The notes below the pieces were generated by a model, which was given only the letters and a program-made list of their open reading frames with translations, did no database searches and was not told the DNA's origin. A stretch of DNA of 64,000 bases from Agrypnia vestita (taxonomy: Eukaryota; Arthropoda; Insecta; Trichoptera; Phryganeidae), in NCBI GenBank assembly GCA_016648135.1, contig JADDOH010000143.1:124001-188000 (forward strand), read 5' to 3'. Positions 23,201 to 33,900 of the stretch are shown here, in pieces. Numbering within the stretch: the first letter of the stretch is position 1; each line of letters opens with the position of its first letter. The position numbers were made by a program, and so were the translations under genes.

Positions 23201-24403
23201 ACATCCATTTAAATTATGAATTAAAAATGTGTCTATATTGATCTTTCGAAAATCTTTGTGAATGTAAATAATTCATTTTTGTATTCAACAGGTAATTGTA
23301 TTTTTGGAAAACACCGGCCTGCCAGTGAGGAGATGGATTGCATGGCTGCACGAACTTATTGGACTTAGCCGCGTTTCAGCCGTCCGCACATCCCAGAGAG
23401 GTCTCAATGCCATCATCAATCAGATCCTCGCTATTCTTCCCCTGGAGGAGATCAAGGCTTTGTACTTTGAGAAATTGCAGTCAAGCCCAGACTTCAAGAA
23501 CCTTGTTGACCAAATCCAGAGCCCAACCTTCAAGGGATTCGTCGCAGCCCTCAAGAATAACAAGAGGATCCAAGAGATTTCCGCTCGTTTGAAGGCTGTC
23601 GGAATCGACGTTGACGCTTTCCTCCAACTCTTGAAAGACTTCTTTGGATTTGAAAGCAAATCTGTTGCAAGGGATCTCAACCAAGACCTCCAAGACTTCA
23701 TCGACCTCATTCCCACTGACGAAATCCTTGCTATCGTATTGGCCAACTTGGAAGATCCAGAAGTACAGGCTGTCATCGCGTTCATATTCAGTGAAGAGTT
23801 CAAGGCTCTTGTTATCGAGGTTGAAGCAATTCCTGAATACGAAACCGTGAGTTTAATTTACTTAATAATTTTTAATATTTACGCTCAGTAATAATGTTTT
23901 CTGAAATTGTCATCGGTTTTGTGGGCAAAAAATATTCACTACCTACATCCATTTAAATTGTGCATTTAAATGTGCCTTTATTGACTTATAAAAAGTAAAC
24001 TTTGTAAATGTAATTAATTCATTTTTGTATTCAACAGATAATTGCATTTTTGGAAAACACCGGCCTGCCAGTGAGGAGATGGATCGCGTGGCTGCACGAA
24101 CTTATTGGACTTAGCCGCGTTTCAGCCGTCCGCACATCCCCGAGGGGTCTCAATGCTATCATCCAACAGATCAAAGCTATCCTTCCCCTGGAAGAGATCA
24201 AAGCTTTGTACTTTGAGAAGCTGCAGTCCAGCCCAGACTTCAAGAATCTAGTTGACCAAATCCAGAGCCCAACCTTCAAGGGATTCGTAGAGGCACTCAA
24301 GGCTAATAAGAGGATCCAGGAGATCGCTGCTCGTCTTAAGGCCGTCGGAATCGACATTGATGGTTTCCTACAGCTCATCAAGGACTTTTTTGGATTTAAC
24401 TGA
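20220..24403 (+). CDS. Gene C: five-domain insect-allergen-related repeat protein
   Basis: Exons 20220-20465, 21061-21609, 21805-22359, 22549-23103, 23292-23846 and 24038-24403 (stop TGA), all phase 0. Predicted protein 941 aa. The signal peptide is MKVVFFLLAVFGLSYGA. It has five repeats of about 185 aa separated by ESKSVARD linkers and ends in DFFGFN; there are no cysteines in the mature part. Exon 2 (with SASRSSSRSLNDIL-type sequence) matches exon 2 of gene B, and the last exon (IIQQIKAILP, EALKANKRIQEI) matches the last exon of B. The three middle exons of 555 bp are nearly identical to each other; exons 4 and 5 differ at two residues by my reading. Exon starts are 743-746 bp apart. The donor of exon 4 is GTTAGT rather than GTGAGT. 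Role as for gene B: secreted midgut repeat protein, detailed function unknown. Confidence 0.92.
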
Positions 24404-24468
24404 ACATAAAATCTCCAAAATTAGAATGTACTCTTCATTTTCTGCCTGATTGCAATTTTCTGACATGT

Positions 24469-24479
24469 AATAAAATAAA
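24469..24479 (+). promoter_or_regulatory. Poly(A) signals of gene C
   Basis: Two overlapping AATAAA hexamers, about 65 bases after the stop codon. Confidence 0.65.
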
Positions 24480-25489
24480 TACTTATATTTATTTTTCGCA
24501 CTGTTTTCATTTATGTTTGTTTATCCTTTTTTCATTAATTCTTTTTACTTCTTTTTAATTCTTACTTAATTTTTTTGTGAATAACTTAGGCTTAGACAGG
24601 AATATGTTTGAAGTAAAATTCCGATAAATTGTTGTTTTTGAGATATTCAAAGCTATCTACAATACCTAAAAAAATGGAAAAATAATGTATTTATGCGATA
24701 TTAGTACGGGAATGAGGATCAAAAACGTTACTAGAGACACACAAAAACTATTCCGATTAAACCTTATCCCTTTGGGTAATCATCAGATCTTCTGTTTATA
24801 GATTACAATACTTTATAGAGTAAAATATACTATTACTAGAATATTACTACTCACAGATATATACTAAATACTTAGGTTCTCAGTAACTTCACACCAGTTA
24901 ATACTGAGAGCATCAACAACATTTGAACAACGTATGTAGGTATATAACTTAGCACTGAAACAATACAACACACTCATTGACGAAAATTGAAAATCATTCA
25001 CTATCAGAAAAATAATTCTTATATCGTCATCATACAAGAAAATGTGAGCAAAGACAAAGTGTAAAATGTTCAGGAGAGCCATTTAATCATATTTAAATTT
25101 TTGATATCGATTTAAAAAATAAATGATGTATATACACTTGCGATTATTTCTGTGTGTATAGAAATGTAGCTATTAAATAAGTTAACTAATAAAATTTTAT
25201 TAACTTTTCATACCGTAGCTTTTAAAAATTCAAAAGGCAGTTGGTCGGTTTTACCATGCATGAATCAAAGAAAAAATGCAGATTTTTGAATAAGATAAGA
25301 AAAATAAAGGACAGGTGTGTTATTTTCTTTTATAAAAGATTTATTAATTAACTTATTAACACCATCTCGCCGTTTCTCCGCAGGTGTAACGAGAAAAGAT
25401 AGAACATTGGTTTATTAATATTTTTTATTATTATTATAAGTAGGTATATAAATATTTTGTGTATATTTTGGAGTCGTTTGAGTAATATG
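24480..25489. other. Intergenic DNA, no gene recognised
   Basis: AT-rich with no structured element visible. Confidence 0.4.
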
Positions 25490-25850
25490 CATACATAATG
25501 ACGCTGTGTACTGATTATGGTTTGGTCCAGACCAAGAATCTAAATACATTGATATCTCTGTCATATTTTCATCTAGATTTTTATCCAAGCCTATTTAACA
25601 ACTACCATGTTCTCCATTAACTTCTGTCCATACATAATAATGAGCAGGGTTTGGAGGAGCAGCCTTGTAAATAGTCAAATTGTATGCAAATAATTTACGA
25701 CTGTATTATATTTAGCAGCAGAATTTGCAAGACACTATGTAAGTCAAGCGTTGTATTTTTAAACGTAATGACATTAACAGCACATATTTTATCTAGGGCC
25801 TTTGAATTATGACGTCTTCATGAAGCAGAGGCTTCGTGACAAGAACCAAC
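25490..25850 (-). pseudogene. Decayed DNA-transposase-like coding relic
   Basis: On the minus strand fragments read SKALDKICAVNVITF, TLDLHSVLQ, then after a frameshift YSRKLFAYNLTIYKAAPP, HYYVWTEVNGEHGSC, a stop, and later MYLDSWSGPNHNQYTASLC. The order and spacing (YxRxLxxYNxxI ... W.E..G..GSC ... SD.C.GQNRN-like, here LDSWSGPNHNQ) resemble a large family of insect transposon-derived DDE-type proteins. The catalytic-type motif is mutated and several stops are present, so it is dead. I could not find terminal repeats. Family naming is by remembered motif pattern only. Confidence 0.45.
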
Positions 25851-26478
25851 TTTGTCTTCCATCGATGCATTATTGCCTCCCTTTATTCAATACAAACTAC
25901 TCTAGCGCCATCATTGAAATTTTTCATTACCATGAAATATTATATAGAAGTCACCTCTGGTAATGAGACTTCTATTTTGAATAAAATATGAAGTAATATT
26001 GTTTTTATGTATTTATGATTTTATATATGACACGCTAAATATCGACTATAGTTGGCATTAGCGTAGTTTGTATCTAGTTTAATGAATCATTCATATCTTT
26101 ACCATACATATTTCTACGGATTAATTCTTGTCATACATCATAGTCTCCTTTCGAACATATTTCCATGGAATTTAATATGATTTGTATGCGACTCCTAATA
26201 AGTTATCTTTTTAACACACATATTTATTTCATGGGCACATTGTGCGCAATACACACCTCTTGACATTGATGAAGATTAACTTTTCTTATCATTTTGTTCC
26301 AATTGTCATACCATATGTCTGTAATCGTTTCTAATAAGAATTAGTAATAACTTGATATGACGTAACAAAATTCTTCATAAGATACCAACAAGTGCGGGCC
26401 TTTCAAGTAATTATTCTTTAATTACTTTACACGCTTGGTAGTGTAATAATTACTGTCATTTTTTATCAGTATTCAAAC
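25851..26478. other. Intergenic AT-rich DNA
   Basis: May include the 5' part of the decayed transposase. Nothing else is seen. Confidence 0.35.
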
Positions 26479-26610
26479 TATTTTCAAACTAAGCTAAACG
26501 TTTACGAAATACTAACTTGCTGGTGTCCTGGAATGGGTTTCAAACCACCAACCATCAGAGCACTAGGTGAGCGTCATGACCACCATACCAACAAGCTATT
26601 CATTACAATC
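26479..26610 (-). repeat. tRNA-like interspersed repeat, copy 1
   Basis: Shares with 58107-58240 the flanks CTATTTTCAAACTAAG, the pair CTTGCTGGTG / CACCAACAAG-type ends, and the core GAGCGTCATGACCA. On the minus strand the ends can pair as a 10-bp acceptor-like stem. A GGTGGTTTGAAACCC run resembles a pol III B box and TTGGTATGGTGGTCATGACG loosely an A box. It could be a short tRNA-derived SINE head; a functional tRNA is not supported. Confidence 0.4.
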
Positions 26611-27544
26611 ATAAACAAGGATTTTCAATTCATATTCATATTTTGAATGTGAATTAAAATAAAAATTATATATCTCTATCTACTAGATTATTCAAATACA
26701 ATATCATAAAATAACATTGTTTAGTAATGTGAGTGTATTAAAAAAATATTTTATAAAGCTATTTTTTTATATTATTTGTCTTTATTAAGACATTAAAAAT
26801 GATTTAATAATGTATTATTATACGCGTTTGTAATATATTATTCGTTTTAAGTTTAATTCATATTCAGCGAGCCAGAAAATGTAATTAAAACACAAATTAA
26901 CAAAATGTTTAGAATTCTACCTACTCTGATTTAAATTTGCCGTAAATGGCATAATATAAGGGTAGGAATAGTAAAGAAATGGCATAGAATAAGCATAAAA
27001 CTAGCATATTTATATTTGTTATAGAATAAACGTATAACTGGCATGCCTATTATTGAAATATGCATGCCAGTTCTACGCTTTTTGCACTAAGAAAAGGCAT
27101 TTTGGCACAGAGATGATAATGAACTATGATAGAAGTAGCATAGACTTGGTGTAGATTGGCTTAAAATTGACTGTACAAATAAGAAAAAAAGAGCGTTAAT
27201 TTAGCGATATGGCATAGATGGCAATAATATTGAAAAATGTTGCATTATATAAGTTGCCATGTGTGTAGGTATATATATACTGATTATTCATAATTATCTC
27301 ACTTCTCTGATATTGTGTGGTGCATGGTATATGATTCTGTAACATATTCGTTTTAATCTAAAAGGCTTTTACGCATATACTGTAATGCACCATTATACTA
27401 AAAAAATAAATTTATTATTATACTAAAATAAATTAAAAATATAATTATACTAAAAAAAAAAATAGATTTATGCCAAATAAATATCACCTTTATGCCAAAT
27501 TTATTCTTATTCTATGACAGTTCAATTCACGACATCGGCACAGC

Positions 27545-27740
27545 AATGTTATGGTATTCGCATAGACATGGCATCGGCATGGTATTGGCGTGGAATCGGC
27601 ACGGCATTGGTACGGTAATGACATGATATTGGCTTCAGCATAACATCGGCAGGGTATTGGCGTGGAATCGGCACGGTATTGGTACGGTAATGGCACGATA
27701 TTGGCTTCAGCATGACATCGGCACAGTATTGGCAGAGAAT
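27545..27740. repeat. Minisatellite of GGCATNGGTATTGG-type units
   Basis: Degenerate 12-15-base units (TATTGGCGTGGAATCGGCAC, GGTATTGGTACGGTAATGG) form a higher-order repeat of 72 bases, present twice (27582 and 27654). 26940-27250 upstream has looser GGCATAG-type repetition. Frames across it are repetitive and not genes. Confidence 0.7.
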
Positions 27741-27934
27741 TGGAATGGAATTTGCGTAATTTTTATGTCACAGGTTCCTCGATTGATTCCTGATTTTTTT
27801 GTGTACCTTTCTATTTGATTTCTCTGATTTGTTTCAAAAATATATTCATATATCATATTTTATAGTTTTTATATAGTTCATAAGTGAAACTTAAATATTT
27901 CTTTGGTGTCTAATAAAATTTAGTCTAAAAGGAC

Positions 27935-27940
27935 TTTATT
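27935..27940 (-). promoter_or_regulatory. Poly(A) signal of gene D overlapping its stop codon
   Basis: The stop context is ATG TAA TAAAG, so the hexamer AATAAA begins at the second base of the stop codon. No other AATAAA was seen on this strand in the next 100 bases. Confidence 0.5.
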
Positions 27941-30900
27941 ACATATTTGGGTAGTTGAAAAAATTCTTAAGACTGTCAATTATAAGCTGAACGTCGATTC
28001 CAGTGGCGGTTAGTCGCGCTGCAACATTTTGAATCCTCTGGTTGGCGGCTAGTCCATCGACAAATCCTGTGAATTCAGGGGTAAAAATCTTCTCGAACAG
28101 CGCACTAAACTCAGGGCTGGTCCCTGTCTTGTGGTAGTAGAACTCTTCTAGTTTATTCCAGTCGACGACTGCCCTGATGGCGTCCACCAGGCCTCGGAGT
28201 CCTCCTGCTCTGGCCTTCCTTGTGCTGGTGCGGAAGATTCCAAGGGTGTCATGTAGTTCCTGTATCCACCTCTTCACTGGCAGTCCAACTTCGTCGATGT
28301 AACCGATTACCTAAGAAAAAAATGATAATGTATAGTACTCTACTTAAAAAAAATAATGAATAAGTTTTTAAGTCTTTTTTGAGAGGCTTGAAAAATCTCA
28401 AATCTAGACTTAATTTTTTTAAAGAAAATCTAAAATACAAATTATTACTTTTATAATGATATAAAATATTGATAAAGTAATAATATCAAATGATTCAATT
28501 GAAGACCAACATTATTTACATGTAAAGTAAGTAATTTAAATTTTGAATCAGTGCTTTGACTATTTTCCATTACATGAACTGAAATTCTGACAAAACGTAA
28601 TTATTTAAACATCTCATATTCTTTTGACTCTTAGATTATCATTTCAAAACAATTGAAACCAAACCAGAGTTTTTTATGACTGCTAAGCAACTCATATTAA
28701 AAAAATACATATTCAAATAATGAAATGAGAAACCTGAATCTTCCCATTTATATTTAAAATGATTTCACTTATTTTTCATCGGTTTTATTAAAATATTTAT
28801 TTTGAATGTCAATCTTATCGTGACTATAAAAAATATTAAATAATCTAAAAATAGAAAGATCTATAAAATCCACAGTCGTATTGTATATCTATGTAAGTAA
28901 TCAAATAATACATTTATAAATCACGTTGTTCTTTCTATTACTCGATTTTCAACCGCGAGAAGAGAGGGTATCTGCCAAAATAATAAATAGTTCAAACAAA
29001 TACATACATAGAGTGTGTCTCATAGGTAGTAAAAACTTCGGAAGAGTCTTTTTCATGTAATTTTGAGTAGAAAATATTCATTACACTTTGAGAAATATCA
29101 ACAGTTACGGAGATAATCGACGTTTAAATTTTTTATCAATATTTTTGACTAATTTTCTGTAAAATGTTAGAGTATCACTACAGTAACTTATACGGAATAT
29201 TAAAAACTCTCTAACTTTAATAACGTCAAAAAAAAAGACAAAAACCTTAATTTTTTTTTTCAACTTTCTGTAAGGTTTTAATAATTTTATTTGACTTATA
29301 TCAAAGCGAATAAATTTTTACTACTCCAAATAAGTTACTGTATATGTCCATACTGAAAATAAGTAAAAAATATTGAAAAAAATGAAAATTTTAATTTCAT
29401 TTATCTCCGTAACTGTCGACATTTCACCCAAAGTGTAAATTCTTTTCGAAATTGTATGAAAAAGACTCCCCCGAAATTTTTGCAACTGGCTATGAGAAGC
29501 CCTGTATGTACGATTTTTATCTCATCAATCATCTGTTTTCCGCGGCAGTAGGCAGTAGTAGATACTAGGGATGGGTCGTCCACGTCCGTCCATCGACGAG
29601 ACGATCAACTAGTTGAATTCGTCAACTAGTTGACGCATCAACTTCGTTACGCGGACTATCGTTGGCTATTTTTATTACGTAAATTTTTAAAATTTAAAGA
29701 AGTTCGAAGGAATATAGTTTCGGGGAAAGTAAAACCGCTACTTGTGCTTATATGTAAAAATAAATATTTTATTATTTATTTGTTTACGCAGATTATAGGC
29801 TTTTACATATTGTTTTATATATTTCTTTCTATATATAATAAAGAAAGAAGTAGGTATACACAACAATATCAGGTGTAAGCAGTAAAATATAAATATAAAG
29901 TACATATATAAGCAGTGAAAGTATTGAGTATAAGCATTAAAATACGAGTATAAAAATTAAAAATATAAATAAGTACAAAGCAGTAATGTGTGTATAAAAA
30001 AATATATTAGGTAGATATCATTACATGTGTACAGGGTTGTATGGAAAACATTAATAACCTCGCAGGACTATATTCCTGCCTTGATTATGAGTCGAAAGCT
30101 ATCATGACCTAATATCAATAGTTATGGAGATATGTGACATCAAAGTTTGAATTTTTTTAAATATATCTGACTTATTTTTTGGAAAACGTTGGACTATCAC
30201 TACACTAACTCAAATCGATTACGAAAAATTCATTCGTTTCAATACAAGTTAAATAAAATGATAAAATCCTTTACATTTATTTATTATTTATAAATTTATG
30301 AATAAATACATAATTTAAAAATACTTTACATTTGAAATGTTATCTAGAAATTTATTGAAGAATAAATCTTTCAAAGTCAGGCTTTCACTTTGTGGTGACA
30401 TTATTAATAAATAAATATATCTGTATTATTTGTCAACTTTAGTTTAAGGCTCAATCTGAGAAAAGGAACATTGTTCCCGAAACACAATAAAAAGTGGTGT
30501 AAACAAAATTATAATAGATTTATTTTTTTATCTATAAAGTTGAAAATAGATCAACTAGTTGACGAATTCAACTAGTTGATCGTCTCGTCGATGGACGGAC
30601 GTGGACGACCCATCCCTAGTAGATACACTCTCCTGTTCATGTAAATAATTCTTATCACGTCCATACGTTTATCGTCAGAAGCACGCTCGTCAACCGATTA
30701 GGCATCTAATTAAATTGTGATATCACATCTGATATAGTTTTCTTAAGCATGCAAGGTATGCGTAAATCCCGTAATTATAATCTTTTAAAAATAAGCACGA
30801 TTTTAACTTTATACTTAATGCTTATTTTTATATTATAAACTTTTTTAATAACCTTGAATTTCTCGTCGATATAAATTCCCATGAGAGTTCAACGAACCAA

Positions 30901-33900
30901 GTGGCCGCGGTACCTAAATGCAAAATGGAACTTTGGAGAGACTTGTCGGGGTGAATGACAGGCAGTCTGAGTTTATAGAAGACTGTTCGTACCCGGTACC
31001 CGTGGTGTACATGTGATCGGGTGGTCCAGATGGCAAAAAGTATCCTCTGGGATTGTACGATTATGAATGAAGCAAAAGTAGATATGCTTGAAGGTTTGAC
31101 TGAGTTTCGGATGAACGAAAGAGGAAGACCATGAAATGCCGTCCTCGTAAAGAATGAGAGGAACTTCGGGTGCTTCAGACAGTTCACTTGTTTGTGGGTG
31201 ACCCGCTGGGAAATTCTGAGGGGATTTGTTTAATTTCCGCTATAATTTTTGTAGAGATGAACAAACATTTCAGGTACATTTTGTCGTGTTGCGATAATGT
31301 GTTGCTCCTACACTAAATGATTATTTGCCTATATAAAAACTATATAAAACCTATACCTGTAGATTTGAAATACTGGAATTAACTAATGCATTACAGTTAA
31401 AAAAGGGTTGACACGAAGGGTTATGAAAGTATGCTGGCGTTCCGCTTCTAACCGTCGTCGGTGTTCGATGTGTTAATGTACCATGAGTTAAGAAAATGGG
31501 TGATTTATAAACTATTAAGTCAAAAGGTATTGCAGAAAAGAAATAGCTACCTACAGAGGTGAATTAAATTGATTTAAACAAAGCTTAATAACTTCTTCTT
31601 CAAATGTAGCAAATTTATTTTGTGGTAACATAATTATAATTAATATAAATTAACTTTGTTTAAACCACTTATTAGCAATGGGTTCTAGTATAAGTCCTTT
31701 AGTGGCTGATATATTTTTAAATAATTTAGAGAAAAGATTTTTTAATAGTTCTGCTTTGTTATTAAAATATGTATTTTTTTGGAAAAGATATGTTGATGAC
31801 ATTTTATGTATATGGACTGGTACTGAAAGACAACTAAAAATTTTTCTTAATTTCTTAAATAAACTTCATAAAAAGATTCAATTTACCATAGAAATACAAA
31901 ATTCTAGCATAATTTTTATGGATTTGAATATTTCAATTATTAATAATAAAATTGATTTTAACATATTTCGTAAAGATACATATACAGATATAGTTATACA
32001 CAATTCTTCTAACCATCCATATTCTCAAAAATTGACAACTTTTCATTCAATGTTAAATAGATTAATTAATATAATTAAACTAGTTAACTTAGTTTACACC
32101 ACTAAAATTTATTTGGTAAAACCAACCGGTTTCGGAAACGACGTTCCTTCATCAGGGTATACCCAATACTAATTGAACTTTACAAAAATTACAAACAATC
32201 ATACTTCAGTCTTAAGTGTCCAAATGGGGGTAAATAGTGGGGGGTGCGAAAGAAACAGGTGATAGGGTGAAAGGGAACATATTCAAAATAGGACTGTAAG
32301 TTAAATTTTTTTGGTTGTTAATAATAGATTCATTATTATTTATAGCTTTCTTAATCTCTAGGGCCTCTAAATTATTAAGGCGTCTACTTTTACTATTAAT
32401 GTGAAGAATGTTGACCCCTGTATTTTTATTAAAACTATGGTTACTCTCAATAATATGATTGGCAAATTCGGAAAAATTTGAATTATTTAAGCATCTAATA
32501 TGTTCTTTAATCCTAATATCAAAATTACGACTCGTTTTTCCAATATAAAAAGAGGGACAGTCATTACATTTTAGCTTATAAACACCCGAGTGAGTCAATT
32601 TGTGATCTTTATCTTTAACGTTTCTCAAAAAGTTACCAATATTATTTGTTGTATAGAAAGCTGGTTTTATAGAGGGAGGGAGATTTTTCGAGCATTCAAT
32701 TGAAAAATTGTCAATATATAAGATTCTACGCCATTGTTTAATATCATCGTTATTTTTATAATTATTGAATAAAAATTTATTTGTGGCTATTTTATTAAGT
32801 TTTTTGTTTAGAATTTTATCAATCAAATTAGGAGAGTAACCATTGTTTGTGGCAATTTGTTTTATTATGGACAGCTCAGTAAGAAAATTAATATCAGACA
32901 ATGGAACGTTAACAAGTCGGTGTATCATGGAATGGAAGGCTGAATGTTTATGTGAGATCGGGTGGTTGGACGTGTTGTGGATTATTGTGTCAGTATATGT
33001 AGGTTTGCGATACATATTCAAAATAAGTCCTATTTTGAATATGTTCCCTTTCACCCTATCACCTGTTTCTTTCGCACCCCCCACTATTTACCCCCATTTG
33101 GACACTTAAGACTGAAGTATGATTGTTTGTAATTTTTGTAAAGTTCAATTAGTATTGGGTATACCCTGATGAAGGAACGTCGTTTCCGAAACCGGTTGGT
33201 TTTACCAAATAAATTTTAGTGGTGTAAACTAAGTTAACTAGTTTAATTATATTCATAATGAATAACCACAAAGTAATAGCAAAATACAACAGTATAGATT
33301 AATTAATATTCCATTATCTGTTGATAATTTTAATATTGAATTAAAAATTATTAAACAGATCGCGTTTAATAATGGTTATGATAAAAAATTAATTGATATT
33401 ATGTTAAATAAAAAGTACAAGAATTTTTTTTTTAAATCTTTTGTTTACCCTTCAATTTGTGATTCTGATAAACATTGGAGGAAAATTATATTTATAAATA
33501 ATGAAATTTCTAATTCAATAGTTAAAAATATTTCAAATGTTATTCAACCAGCTTTTTATACTAATAATAAATTAAAAAAATACATATTAAATAATAAAGA
33601 TAAGGATAATTTTTAAAAAAAATCGGGTGTTTATAAATTAATTTGTAATGATTGTGATTATTTTTATATAGGAAAAACGTGTAGAAATTTTGAAATTAGA
33701 ATTAAAGAACACTTAAGGTGTTTAAATAGTAATAATTATTCTGAATTTGCTAACCATCTTTTGGCTACGGGTCATTCTTTTGATATTAATAAGGGTTTAC
33801 AAATTTTACATACAAATTATACAGAATCACAATTTGATAAATTAGAAATTTTGGAAATAAGAAAGAGTGTAAATAGTAAATTGAATATTATAAATAATCA

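Larger units (their letters stand above)
29566..30618. mobile_element. Non-autonomous hAT element, 1053 bp, perfect 68-bp inverted repeats and 8-bp target duplication
   Basis: The first 68 bases (TAGGGATGGGTCGTCCACGT...) equal the reverse complement of the last 68 (30551-30618). GTAGATAC directly flanks both sides (29558-29565 and 30619-30626). The inverted repeats themselves contain the palindrome ATCAACTAGTTGA twice. The interior has no transposase; it carries a broken arm of MITE family M (about 30033-30280) and a Penelope-type tail fragment (about 30355-30520). The element sits in the gene D intron. Confidence 0.92.

Noticed and set aside
20220..24403. Calling gene C a nitrile-specifier protein
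   Set aside because: It has the general fold family, but nothing in the sequence shows that activity, and the layout fits the broader MA group equally or better.
29630..29878. 82-codon open frame inside the hAT element
   Set aside because: No similarity to transposase motifs; the element is non-autonomous.
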